Assembly: GCA_037481615.1 (NCBI GenBank)
Contig: JBBFLI010000001.1
From: SpSt-501 sp037481615
GTDB taxonomy: Bacteria; Desulfobacterota; Desulfobacteria; Desulfobacterales; SpSt-501
Length of the DNA: 64,000 nucleotides
Reading direction: 5' to 3' (one strand)
Part shown: positions 42,936-51,242 of the stretch, one piece after another
How positions within the stretch are numbered: position 1 is the first letter of the stretch
Layout: each line of letters begins with the position of its first letter
Notes under the pieces: generated by a model
The model's input: the letters and a program-made list of their open reading frames with translations, nothing else
Database searches by the model: none
Told to the model about the DNA's origin: nothing
Made by a program: the position numbers and the translations under genes

Positions 42936-42962
42936 TTGACACGTCCCGGGCGATCGCATAGG
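42936..42962 (+). promoter_or_regulatory. candidate promoter for tctCBA
   Basis: TTGACA (42936-42941) is followed by CATAGG (42957-42962) with a short 15-nt spacer. This suggests a weak or activator-dependent promoter about 30 nt upstream of the tctC ribosome-binding site. Confidence 0.35.
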
Positions 42963-43000
42963 GAAGCGGGCACATCCCCCCAAAAAGAAGGAGGATTTCC

Positions 43001-43951
43001 ATGCGCCCGAGCGTCGTGAAGATCATCCTCGTGCTGGCTCTCGTTGGTCTGGCTTCCGGGTCGGCCTTCGCCTTTCCGAACAAGCCGATCACCCTGATCG
43101 TCCCCTACCCGGCCGGCGGGGCGACCGACGTCGTCATCCGCCCGCTTGCCGAGGCGGCCGGGAAGATCCTCGGGCAGCCCGTGCTCGTGGAAAACAAGGG
43201 CGGGGGCGGCGGCGCCGTCGGCGTGGGCTCGATCATCGGCAAGGAGCCCGACGGGCACCTCCTCTCGGTCGTCGTGACGAGCCTCCACCGCGTCGCCCAC
43301 ATCAACAAACTCGCTTTCGACACGGTCAAGGACGTCACCCCGATCCTCCGCGTCGGCGGCTACCTCTACGGCATCCTCGTGCAGCCCGATTCCAAGTACA
43401 AGACGCTCAAAGACCTGATCGAGGAAGCGCGCGCCCGGCCCGGCCAGGTGAGCTACATGGCCTCCGGGATCGGCACCGGCGGCCACATCGCCGCCGAGGA
43501 GATGGCCGCGAACGCCGGGGTCAAGTTCAACCACCTGCCCTCGAAGGGCGACCAGGAGTCCTCGGCCGCGCTCTTGGGCGGGCACGTCGATTTCATCTCC
43601 ACCACCTCGGGCTGGATCCCGCTCGTCGAGGCCGGAAAACTCAAGCTGCTCGCCACCTACGGCGAGGAGCGGGTGAAGCGCTTCCCCGACGTCCCCACCG
43701 TCAAGGAGGCCGGCTACAAGGTCGTGCACAACTCGCCGATCGGGATCGTCGGTCCCAAGGGGATGGCCCCCGAGCGGGTCAAGGTGCTGCACGACGCCTT
43801 CCACAAGGCGCTCTCCGACCCCGCTTTCCTCAAGGCCATGGCGACCTACGAGATGCCCGTGCTCTACCAGAACACGGCCGACTTCGCGAAGTACTGGGCG
43901 GAGGCCTACGAGGAAGCGGGCATCCAGGCCAGGAATTTCCTCAAACCTTAA
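43001..43951 (+). CDS. tctC: tripartite tricarboxylate transporter substrate-binding protein TctC
   Basis: A 316-residue Bug/TctC-family periplasmic protein. It has a strong Shine-Dalgarno (AAGGAGG) and a signal peptide of about 1-26 (LVLALVGLASGSAFAF). The mature start FPNKPITLIVPYPAGGATDVV is the family hallmark (split at 26-46). LVENKGGGGGAVG lines the carboxylate site. It is the first gene of a complete C-B-A operon, divergent from glcD/aminotransferase. The ligand is probably a hydroxy- or dicarboxylate. Confidence 0.92.
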   Translation: MRPSVVKIILVLALVGLASGSAFAFPNKPITLIVPYPAGGATDVVIRPLAEAAGKILGQPVLVENKGGGGGAVGVGSIIGKEPDGHLLSVVVTSLHRVAHINKLAFDTVKDVTPILRVGGYLYGILVQPDSKYKTLKDLIEEARARPGQVSYMASGIGTGGHIAAEEMAANAGVKFNHLPSKGDQESSAALLGGHVDFISTTSGWIPLVEAGKLKLLATYGEERVKRFPDVPTVKEAGYKVVHNSPIGIVGPKGMAPERVKVLHDAFHKALSDPAFLKAMATYEMPVLYQNTADFAKYWAEAYEEAGIQARNFLKP

Positions 43952-43971
43952 GTCGGGACGCCTCCCCCGGC

Positions 43972-44439
43972 ATGAAACGGGTCTGGGTCATCACCTACCT
44001 CCTCTGGGGCGCTGGGGCGCTCGCCGCCGCCATGGAGGCGGGCCGCCTCGGTTTCGGCTCCTTCGGCCGGCCGGGGCCGGGGTTTCTGCCCTTCATTGCG
44101 GCGGTCGGGCTGGGGGGGCTCGCGCTGCTCGGCCTGGTCCGCACGGCGACCGGGCGCGGGGAGGAAGGGGGCAAGGCGCCCTTCCGCGGGACCGATCTCT
44201 TGCGGATCGGCATCGTGGCGGCGGTGCTCTTTCTGTATGTGGCGGGCTGGGAGGTCTTCGGCTTTCTGCCCTGCACCTTCGTGCTGCTCCTCTTTCTCTT
44301 CCGCTGCGTCGAGCCGCTTCGCTGGCGCACGGTGTTCCTGGGGGCCCTCTTCACCCTGGCCATGACCCATATCCTCTTTTCGGTGCTGCTCGGGGCGCGG
44401 CTGCCCGTCGGAAGGCTATGGAGCTCTTTGCTCAATTAG
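43972..44439 (+). CDS. tctB: tripartite tricarboxylate transporter small permease TctB
   Basis: A 155-residue membrane protein with four spans. The conserved FGRPGPGFLPFIAAVGL lies in the first half, and the final third carries F-R-C-V-E-P-L-R-W-R-T. The gene starts 21 nt after tctC and overlaps tctA by 22 nt. TctB is the small, poorly conserved membrane subunit of this transporter class. Confidence 0.88.
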   Translation: MKRVWVITYLLWGAGALAAAMEAGRLGFGSFGRPGPGFLPFIAAVGLGGLALLGLVRTATGRGEEGGKAPFRGTDLLRIGIVAAVLFLYVAGWEVFGFLPCTFVLLLFLFRCVEPLRWRTVFLGALFTLAMTHILFSVLLGARLPVGRLWSSLLN

Positions 44440-45923
44440 GGACCGGCTTCGCCGTCGCGCTGGAGCCGACGAACCTCTTTTATTGTTTCCTCGGCTGCCT
44501 GATCGGCACGCTCGTCGGCGTGCTGCCGGGCCTCGGTCCGACGGCGGCCATGGCCCTTCTCCTCCCCGCCACGTTCCACGTCCCGCCGGTCACGGCGATC
44601 ATCATGCTCGCCGGAATCTACTACGGCGCGATGTACGGCGGCTCGACGACCTCGATCCTGGTCAACATCCCCGGCGAGGCGGCCTCGGTCATGACCTGCC
44701 TCGACGGCTACCAGATGGCCCGCCAGGGCAAGGCGGGGCGGGCGCTCGGCATCTCGGCCTTCGCTTCCTTCATCGCCGGCACGCTGGGGGTTCTGGGCCT
44801 GACGCTGATGGCCCCGCCGCTGGCCACCTTCGCCCTCAAGTTCGGGCCTCCCGAGTACTTTTCGCTCATGTGCATGGGGATGGTGGTCCTGAGCTTCCTC
44901 ACCGGGGAGTCCATGATCCGCTCGCTCATGGCGGCCTGCTTCGGGATCCTGCTGGGGACGGTGGGGACGGACACGGTCTCGGGCTCGGTGCGCTTCACCT
45001 TCGGGCTGGTCGACCTCATGGACGGGGTCGGGCTCGTCCCGCTCGTCATGGGGCTCTTCGGCGTCTCCGAGGTGATCCTCAACCTGGAGAGCCACATCGA
45101 CCGCGAGATCTTCAAGACCAAGGTGAAGGGGCTGCTGCCCACGGTCGAGGACTGGATCCAGGCCAAGTGGGCGCTCGTGCGGGGCTCGGTGATCGGCTTC
45201 TTCCTCGGGATCCTGCCGGGCGGGGGGGCGGTGCTCTCCTCCTTCGTCGCCTACGCCGTGGAAAAGCGCTTCTCCCGCCACCCGGAGCGCTTCGGCACGG
45301 GCATGATCGAAGGGGTCGCCTCTCCCGAGGCGGCGAACAACTCGGCGGCCCAGGCGGCCTTCATCCCGCTGCTGACCCTGGGGCTGCCGGCGAACGTGGT
45401 CATGGCGCTGCTCCTGGGGGCCCTGATCCTGCACGGGGTGACGCCGGGGCCGCTTCTGCTCACCAAGAACCCGGAGATCTTCTGGGGGGTGATCGCGAGC
45501 ATGTACGTGGGAAACGTCATGCTCCTCATCCTCAACCTGCCGCTCATCGGCCTCTGGGTGCAGCTCTTGAAGATCCCCTACCCCTTGCTCATGCCGGCGA
45601 TCGTCCTCTTCTGCATCGTCGGCTCTTACTCGGTCGCCAACAGCACGACCGACGTCTACCTGATGATCGGCTTCGGCGTGGTGGGCTATCTCATGAAGAA
45701 ACTCAGATTCGACGCCCCGCCGCTCGTTCTCGCCTTCGTCCTCGGGCCGCTCGTCGAGTACTATTTCAAGTCCGCCCTGATGTTCTCACGGGGAAGCTTC
45801 GCCGTGTTCGTGACCCGGCCGATCAGCCTCGCCTGCCTGCTCATCACGGCAGCCATCCTCCTCGCCTCGGTCCTCTCCGCTTTCCGCCGGCGCTCCGGGG
45901 GCCTGATCCCGAAAGAACCCTGA
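44418..45923 (+). CDS. tctA: tripartite tricarboxylate transporter large permease TctA
   Basis: A 501-residue large membrane subunit with about 12 spans. GVLPGLGPTAAMALLLP, GIYYGAMYGGSTTSILVNIP and FFLGILPGGGAVLSSF are the conserved TctA glycine-rich motifs that form the transport sites. It lies last in tctCBA. The second TctA in the window (56848-58350) is similar in the same motifs. Confidence 0.94.
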   Translation: MELFAQLGTGFAVALEPTNLFYCFLGCLIGTLVGVLPGLGPTAAMALLLPATFHVPPVTAIIMLAGIYYGAMYGGSTTSILVNIPGEAASVMTCLDGYQMARQGKAGRALGISAFASFIAGTLGVLGLTLMAPPLATFALKFGPPEYFSLMCMGMVVLSFLTGESMIRSLMAACFGILLGTVGTDTVSGSVRFTFGLVDLMDGVGLVPLVMGLFGVSEVILNLESHIDREIFKTKVKGLLPTVEDWIQAKWALVRGSVIGFFLGILPGGGAVLSSFVAYAVEKRFSRHPERFGTGMIEGVASPEAANNSAAQAAFIPLLTLGLPANVVMALLLGALILHGVTPGPLLLTKNPEIFWGVIASMYVGNVMLLILNLPLIGLWVQLLKIPYPLLMPAIVLFCIVGSYSVANSTTDVYLMIGFGVVGYLMKKLRFDAPPLVLAFVLGPLVEYYFKSALMFSRGSFAVFVTRPISLACLLITAAILLASVLSAFRRRSGGLIPKEP

Positions 45924-45981
45924 GTCGGGCCTTCCCCCGCCCCGGCGCCGCCGCCGCGTTTCCCTACACCTCGGAAAACGC

Positions 45982-46008
45982 TCAAGTTCCCCGGCGATCG
46001 GCCGAAAC
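45982..46008 (+). promoter_or_regulatory. sigma-28 (FliA)-like promoter for the chemoreceptor
   Basis: TCAAGTTC (45982-45989), an 11-nt spacer, GCCGAAAC (46001-46008). The flagellar consensus is TAAAGTTT-N11-GCCGATAA, so 12 of 16 positions match with exact spacing. Initiation near 46015 would give a leader of about 120 nt. Confidence 0.55.
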
Positions 46009-46136
46009 CCTGGCAGGGAGGCGGCGGGCGCTGCGCCTCTTCCTCTGCGGACCGTTTTTCCCCGGCCCATTCCTCCGCTTTCTCTTTTCTTTCCGCCCGT
46101 CCGCCGGCCGGATCCGGTTACGGGAGGGGATCGCCG

Positions 46137-47900
46137 ATGAAGCTGAACGCCAAGATCATCCTTCTGGTCACCGCCGCGCTGGTCGTGACGGCTGCTTTCA
46201 CGGGGGCGGTGGCGGTCTGGAAAACCCGCCAGTCCGGGGCGGAGGCCATCGCCCGGATCGAGCGTCTGGGGGCGGGGAACCTGCAACGCATCCAGGAGGA
46301 AGGAGAGCGCCAGACCGCCCTTTTCCGCGAAGAGCTTCTTGCCGGGAAGAAAGAGACCCTCAAGTCCCAGGTGCAGACGGCGGTCAGCCTGATCGAGGCC
46401 GTGACGGCCGATCCGGCGCTCTCGGCCGAGGAGAAGGGTCAACGGGCCGCCGCCCTGGTCAAGGCCCTGCGCTACGGCCCGGAAAACAAGGACTACTTCT
46501 GGATCAACGACCTCCACCCCCGCATGGTCATGCACCCCTACAAGCCCGAACTGGACGGCCGGGACCTCACCGATCACCAGGACCCCGCCGGCAAGCGTCT
46601 CTTCGTCGAATTCGCCCGGGTCGGCAGGCAATCGGGCGAGGGGTTCGTCGATTACCTCTGGCCGAAGTACGGGGCGGATCGGCCTCAGCCCAAGCTCTCC
46701 TACGTGAAGCTCGTCCGCGACCGGGGCTGGGTCGTCGGGACCGGTCTCTACATCGACGACCTCGAGGCGCTCGTGGAGGCCCGTCGCAAGGAGCTTGCGC
46801 AAAGACTGCAGGGCGAAGCCGAGCTCATGAAAGCGGAAATCGATGCGGCCATGCGGGAAACCCACGATAAGATCCGCAGCGTGCTCGCCTGGATCGTCGG
46901 GCTGTCCCTCGCCTTTTTGACGGCCGCCCTGGCGGTGAGTTTCGTGTTCACCCGACGCAGCATCACCCGTCCGCTTTCGCGCATCGTGTCCGGGCTGAAC
47001 GAGGGGGCCGACCATGTGGCGTCCGCTTCCGGCCAGATCTCATCGAGCAGCCGGCAACTCGCCGAGGGGGCTTCCGAGCAGGCGGCCTCGCTCGAGGAGA
47101 CCTCCGCCTCGCTCGAGGAAATCACCTCCATGACCCGGCGCAACGCCGACAACGCCCGCCAGGCCGATCAGCTCATGAAACAGACGGCGCTCGTGGTCGG
47201 CCGGGCGAAGGAGTCCATGGAGAGCATGTGCCGTTCCATGGAAGAGATCACGCGCTCGAGCGAGGAGACTTCAAAGATCATCAAGACGATCGACGAGATC
47301 GCCTTCCAGACCAATCTGCTCGCGCTGAATGCGGCCGTCGAGGCCGCGCGCGCCGGCGAGGCCGGTGCAGGCTTCGCCGTCGTGGCCGACGAGGTGAGGA
47401 ACCTCGCCATGCGCGCGGCCGAGGCCGCGCGCAACACGGCCGCCCTGATCGCCGAGACCGTGCGTCGGGTGAAGGAAGGGGCCGGGCTGGTTTCCTCGAC
47501 GGAAGGGGCTTTCGCCGAGGTGGCCGAAGGCGCGCAGCGGGTCTGCGATCTCGTCGCCGAGATCGCGGCCGCCTCCTCCGAACAGGCGCAGGGCATCGAG
47601 CAGGTCAACCAGGCCGTCTCGCAGATGGATCAGGTGACTCAGCAAAACGCCGCCAGCGCCGAGGAGTCCGCCTCCGCGGCGCAGGAGATGAGCGCCCAGG
47701 CGGAAACGTTGAAAGGCATGGTCGACACGCTCCTGACGATGATCGGAGGCGGCGGGTCCCTTTTGGGGCCCCGGCGCCGGCGACCGGCGGAGGTGCCCGG
47801 TCGCCCGCAGTTGCGAAGGGCCGGGGCCGCCGGGACGGCGGCGAAACCGCGCCCGAAGGAAACCCGGCCCCCGGGGGAAAAAGCGCTCAAGGATTGCTGA
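46137..47900 (+). CDS. methyl-accepting chemotaxis protein with sCache sensor
   Basis: A 587-residue chemoreceptor. Span 1 is at about 5-26. The periplasmic part (27-250) includes a single-Cache domain with DYFWINDLHPRMVMHPY and GRDLTDHQDPAGKRLF. Span 2 is at about 250-277. Then come a HAMP-like helix and a long methylation/signalling coiled coil, with the hairpin tip at EIAFQTNLLALNAAVEAARA. The C-terminal CheR-tethering pentapeptide is absent. A ligand such as a short carboxylate is typical for this sensor type, in keeping with the Tct operon upstream. No other chemotaxis genes are nearby. Confidence 0.92.
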   Translation: MKLNAKIILLVTAALVVTAAFTGAVAVWKTRQSGAEAIARIERLGAGNLQRIQEEGERQTALFREELLAGKKETLKSQVQTAVSLIEAVTADPALSAEEKGQRAAALVKALRYGPENKDYFWINDLHPRMVMHPYKPELDGRDLTDHQDPAGKRLFVEFARVGRQSGEGFVDYLWPKYGADRPQPKLSYVKLVRDRGWVVGTGLYIDDLEALVEARRKELAQRLQGEAELMKAEIDAAMRETHDKIRSVLAWIVGLSLAFLTAALAVSFVFTRRSITRPLSRIVSGLNEGADHVASASGQISSSSRQLAEGASEQAASLEETSASLEEITSMTRRNADNARQADQLMKQTALVVGRAKESMESMCRSMEEITRSSEETSKIIKTIDEIAFQTNLLALNAAVEAARAGEAGAGFAVVADEVRNLAMRAAEAARNTAALIAETVRRVKEGAGLVSSTEGAFAEVAEGAQRVCDLVAEIAAASSEQAQGIEQVNQAVSQMDQVTQQNAASAEESASAAQEMSAQAETLKGMVDTLLTMIGGGGSLLGPRRRRPAEVPGRPQLRRAGAAGTAAKPRPKETRPPGEKALKDC

Positions 47901-47945
47901 GGCGGGGCGCCTTCCTCCGCGGCCTCCCGAGACGAAAGCCCTTCT

Positions 47946-48839
47946 TTAGCCCCCCCCCGGTGCTGCGCCGTGGAAGCGGATCAGTCCCTCCTGGGCCACG
48001 GAGGCGACGAGGGCTCCCCGGCGGTCGTAGAACCTCCCGTAGGCGAGGCCGCGGGCGCCGCAGGCGTTCGGGCTGGCCATGGCGTAGAGGAGCCAGTCGT
48101 CCATGCGGAAGGGGCGGTGGAACCACATCGCATGGTCGAGGCTGGCCACCTGCATCGCCGGCTGCCAGAAGCTCTTCCCGTGGGGGTAGAGCGAGGTGAC
48201 GACGAGGCCGTAGTCGGAGGCGTAGGCGAGAAGATACTGGTGCACGGCGGGGTCGTCCGGCAGCCGGTCGATCGCCCGGATCCAGTGGTGGCGGGCCGGG
48301 GGACGCCTTTCGGGCGCAAAGGGGTTCATGGGGTTCACGGGGCGGACTTCGATCGGCCGGCGGCAGAGCAGTTTTTCGCGCAACCCCTCCGGGATCTGCT
48401 CGGCGATCCCCAGGGCGAGCTCGAGCTCCGAGGGGAGCCCTTCGGGGCCGGGCACCTCGGGCATCGGCTCCTGGTGCTCGAAGCCCGTCTCCGCGACCTG
48501 AAAGGAGCAGGAGAGGTTGAGAATCGCCACCCCCTTCTGCACGGCCACGACCCGCCGCGTGGTGAAGCTCTTGCCGTCGCGGATGCGGTCCACGTGGTAG
48601 ACGATCGGCCGCCGGACGTCCCCGGGCCGCAGGAAGTAGGCGTGCAGGCTGTGGGCGCGGCGACCTTCGGGGACCGTGCGGTAGGCCGCCGAGAGGGCCT
48701 GGCCGAGAACCTGCCCGCCGTAGACGCTTCCCAGCCCCAGGTCCTGGCTCTGGCCGCGAAAGAGGTTTTCCTCGATCTGCTCGAGCTCGAGAAGCGAAAG
48801 CAGCTCCTCGAGGACATGGGGGTTGCAGCGGATTTCCAA
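47946..48839 (-). CDS. tesB: acyl-CoA thioesterase II
   Basis: A 297-residue double-hotdog thioesterase. The opening VLEELLSLLELEQIEENLFRG (split at 9-29), YGGQVLGQALSAAYRTVPEG and SLHAYFLRPGD, and the C-terminal SLDHAMWFHRPFRMDDWLLY carry the TesB Asp/Thr/Gln region. A TTG start at 48839 is chosen because AGGTGA precedes it by 4 nt and because family members begin here. The TGA of the preceding HAD gene ends 4 nt upstream. It hydrolyses medium- to long-chain acyl-CoA. Confidence 0.88.
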   Translation of the reverse strand: MEIRCNPHVLEELLSLLELEQIEENLFRGQSQDLGLGSVYGGQVLGQALSAAYRTVPEGRRAHSLHAYFLRPGDVRRPIVYHVDRIRDGKSFTTRRVVAVQKGVAILNLSCSFQVAETGFEHQEPMPEVPGPEGLPSELELALGIAEQIPEGLREKLLCRRPIEVRPVNPMNPFAPERRPPARHHWIRAIDRLPDDPAVHQYLLAYASDYGLVVTSLYPHGKSFWQPAMQVASLDHAMWFHRPFRMDDWLLYAMASPNACGARGLAYGRFYDRRGALVASVAQEGLIRFHGAAPGGG

Positions 48840-48843
48840 GGGC

Positions 48844-49617
48844 TCACCTCCCCTTCGCGGCCGGACGGACCCGGATGGCGGAAAGATCCTCGACCACGTA
48901 CGGGGTGGCCGCCCGCAGGGCCTCCTCCGGCGTGATCCCCCCCCGGACTCCGATGGCGGCCGAAAGCCCCGCCCGTTTCGCCATCTCGAGGTCGGTCGAC
49001 GCATCGCCCACCATCACCGCCTGCGCGGCGGGAACGGCGAGTTCCGCGAGCAGGAAAAGAATCGCCTCGGGGTGCGGCTTGGGGTGGGAGACCCGGTCCG
49101 CGCCCACGAGCGCATCGATCTGCTCTTCGAGGCCCAGGAACTTCAGGGCGAGACGGCCCCGCTCGGTCAGGTCCTGGGTGGCGACCGCGACGCGGCAGCC
49201 CTGCTTTCGCAGCGCCTTGACGAGCGGAATCGCCCCTCGGGCGGGGCGGATGAACGGCGCCGGGTCGCGGGCGGAGAGCTCGTCCACGGCCGCGAAGGCT
49301 TCCCGGCAGATGATGTCCGCCCCCGGCCGGCCGATCCGTTCCAGGTAATCGATCGCCGCCGCGAGGACCTCCCCGCGCGGCCGGATCCCGGCCGGCCCCT
49401 CCGGCCGGATGCGGCGGCCCTCGACCTCCACGCCCAAGGCACGGACCAGACCGGCTTCCTCCCCGGGGGTGAGGCCGAGCGCCTCCCCGACCCGCCGCGC
49501 GCGCCGAAACACCGTCCGGGCGATGTAGGGATAGAGTTCGATCAGCGTCCCATCCTTGTCGAAGATGACCAGGCGGACGCCGCGCAGGCGTGCGGGGCCG
49601 ATTTCGAGGTCGACCAT
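48844..49617 (-). CDS. HAD-family phosphatase (phosphoglycolate phosphatase-like)
   Basis: A 257-residue haloacid-dehalogenase-fold hydrolase. Motif I is D20-x-D22-GTL (VIFDKDGTLIELYP), motif II the threonine in VAVATQDLTERG, motif III the lysine in VSHPKPHPEAI, and motif IV MVGDASTDLEMAK. The C1-type helical cap (about 35-110) resembles Gph/pyrophosphatase PpaX. The ATG starts one base before the pyrB stop codon ends, so the two genes are directly adjacent. The substrate is unknown; phosphoglycolate is one option given the GlcD-like genes. Confidence 0.82.
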   Translation of the reverse strand: MVDLEIGPARLRGVRLVIFDKDGTLIELYPYIARTVFRRARRVGEALGLTPGEEAGLVRALGVEVEGRRIRPEGPAGIRPRGEVLAAAIDYLERIGRPGADIICREAFAAVDELSARDPAPFIRPARGAIPLVKALRKQGCRVAVATQDLTERGRLALKFLGLEEQIDALVGADRVSHPKPHPEAILFLLAELAVPAAQAVMVGDASTDLEMAKRAGLSAAIGVRGGITPEEALRAATPYVVEDLSAIRVRPAAKGR

Positions 49618-50700
49618 TCAGGCGAACTCGGCGAGGATCTCCTCTTCCACGCGGAAGATATGCGCGATCAGGGCGGCGCGGATCCACATGCCGTTCCGCT
49701 CCTGCCGCCAGTAGGCCGCGCGCGGGTCCTTGTCCACGGCGACGTCGATCTCGTAGCGCCGGGGCAGGGGATGCATGATGACGCAGTGCGGGGAGATGCG
49801 GGCGAGATGTTCTTTTTTGAAGTGAAAGGCGGGGTAGGTTTCGGTCTCGCTCCGGGGGTCGCTCGCGTACTCGTTCTGGATGCGGGTCATGTAGATCGCA
49901 TCGACGTGGGGCAGGATGCTCTCGAAGTCGTCGGTCTCGGTGAAGGGGATCCCGTGCCGGTGGAGGAACTGCTTGATGTCGTCCTTCATGCGGAAGACCT
50001 CGGGGGAGACGAAGGTGAGGCTCACCCCGCGGTAGTTTTTCATGAGGTAGGAGAGCGAGCGCACCGTCCGCCCCCGCTTGAGGTCCCCCACCATGGCGAT
50101 CCGCTTGCCGTCCAGCCCGCCGGTCGCCTGAAACTCGCGCTCCAGGGTGTAGATGTCGAGCAGGGCCTGCGTGGGGTGCTGGTCCGGCCCGGACCCGCCG
50201 TTCAGCACGGGCACCGGCCGCTCGGTCTGGTTGAGCACCCAGGCCGTCTTCTCGGCGAAGCCCGCCTCGGGGTGGCGGCAGACGATCAGGTCGACGTAGC
50301 TCGCAAAGGTGCGGATCGTGTCCTCGGGGGACTCGCCCTTGACCTCGGAGCTCGTGCTCGTCCCCCGGCTCTCCGAGACGCGCAGGCCGAGGAGGTAGCA
50401 GGCGTTCTGAAAGGAGAGAAAGGTGCGCGTCGAGGGCTGCACGAAATAGAGCATGGCGCGCTTGTGGGGCAGAAGGCGGCTCAGCAGGAGCGCCCCGCTC
50501 TTGGTCTTGGCGAGAAGCCGGATCCGGTCCGCGAGGCGGCAGAGGTCGTCCAGAAAGCGGCGGTCGAACTGCTGGGCGAAGATCACATCGAAGATGCGCC
50601 CGTCCTTGCGGAAAAAGTCGAGCTTTTCATCGACGGCCCTGCGGTAGAATTCATCCCAGCCTTCATAGGTTTGGCGCGTGGTTTCGGCGATTTGCTCCAT
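49618..50700 (-). CDS. pyrB: aspartate carbamoyltransferase catalytic chain
   Basis: A 360-residue carbamoyltransferase. The carbamoyl-phosphate site reads QPSTRTFLSFQNA, followed by HPTQALLDIYTLERE and VIMHPLPRRYEIDVAVDKDPRA. HPLPR rather than HCLP marks ATCase over OTC. The 80s-loop region ESRGTSTSSEVKGES is present. It is about 50 residues longer than E. coli PyrB, with the extra length mainly at the N terminus, as in some deep-branching ATCases. No pyrI or pyrC is adjacent. It leads a pyrB-HAD-tesB operon. Confidence 0.85.
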   Translation of the reverse strand: MEQIAETTRQTYEGWDEFYRRAVDEKLDFFRKDGRIFDVIFAQQFDRRFLDDLCRLADRIRLLAKTKSGALLLSRLLPHKRAMLYFVQPSTRTFLSFQNACYLLGLRVSESRGTSTSSEVKGESPEDTIRTFASYVDLIVCRHPEAGFAEKTAWVLNQTERPVPVLNGGSGPDQHPTQALLDIYTLEREFQATGGLDGKRIAMVGDLKRGRTVRSLSYLMKNYRGVSLTFVSPEVFRMKDDIKQFLHRHGIPFTETDDFESILPHVDAIYMTRIQNEYASDPRSETETYPAFHFKKEHLARISPHCVIMHPLPRRYEIDVAVDKDPRAAYWRQERNGMWIRAALIAHIFRVEEEILAEFA

Positions 50701-50771
50701 GGGGTTCCTCGAGCGGGAAATGGGGGTTGAGGGCTGAAACGGCGCTGCCGGCTCCACCGGAAAGCGGCGCG

Positions 50772-50800
50772 ATGATTTCAAAAATCTCCGAGGGTGTCAA
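50772..50800 (-). promoter_or_regulatory. promoter for pyrB
   Basis: On the minus strand TTGACA (50795-50800), a 17-nt spacer, AATCAT (50772-50777, 4 of 6). Initiation near 50765 gives a leader of about 65 nt. The leader has no obvious U-tract attenuator. Confidence 0.5.
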
Positions 50801-50862
50801 GAAAGGACGGGGCGGGGGAGGGAGCCCCGCGGGGGCCGGGCGCAACCGGGCCGGGATAGGGT

Positions 50863-50890
50863 TTGACGCCGGCCGAAAGGCGCTTACCTT
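50863..50890 (+). promoter_or_regulatory. candidate promoter for the small membrane protein
   Basis: TTGACG (50863-50868), a 16-nt spacer, TACCTT (50885-50890). The -10 is weak, but the placement is right for the gene at 50947. Confidence 0.35.
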
Positions 50891-50946
50891 GAGGCTGTCA
50901 GCGCAAGGCTGAAGCGATGCCAACGTTTCGCGATGGGAGAGAGTCT

Positions 50947-51165
50947 ATGGACGCCGCAAGCTGCGACCGTGAGCGTTTTTCGAGCCGCACGATCGGCTTT
51001 TTCTTTCTCGTGATCGCCTTCGGGCTCTTTGCCGTGGGACTCGTCGTCCTGCCGGTGGTGGGGTTCGTCTTCGCCGTGCCGCTGCTCGTCACCGGGGTCG
51101 CCATGCTGATCGCGCCCGAGAGCAAGGCCTGCCGGCTCATCCGCCGCGGACTGCGCGCCGGCTGA
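50947..51165 (+). CDS. small two-span membrane protein
   Basis: A 72-residue protein of unknown function. Residues about 16-62 form a hydrophobic hairpin (IGFFFLVIAFGLFAVGLVVL, then VVGFVFAVPLLVTGVAMLIA) with a short PVVGF turn. The tail is basic (CRLIRRGLRAG). Two cysteines, C6 and C66, flank the hairpin. GGGAGAGAG lies 3-11 nt upstream of the ATG. It has its own candidate promoter and a strong terminator, so it is a monocistronic unit and probably a real gene. I do not recognise the family. Confidence 0.65.
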   Translation: MDAASCDRERFSSRTIGFFFLVIAFGLFAVGLVVLPVVGFVFAVPLLVTGVAMLIAPESKACRLIRRGLRAG

Positions 51166-51198
51166 CCCCCGGCCTCCGGCAGCCCAAGGGAGGTTTCT

Positions 51199-51231
51199 GT
51201 GGCCCGGCCGTGCGGCCGGGCCACTTTTTTT
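51199..51231 (+). terminator. intrinsic terminator after the small membrane protein gene
   Basis: An 11-bp perfect GC stem (51199-51209 with 51214-51224), a 4-nt loop, then seven T (51225-51231). This is the clearest Rho-independent terminator in the window. It is directional (+); no T-run lies on the other side for the convergent hcp gene. Confidence 0.9.
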
Positions 51232-51242
51232 CAGGGGGCAGG

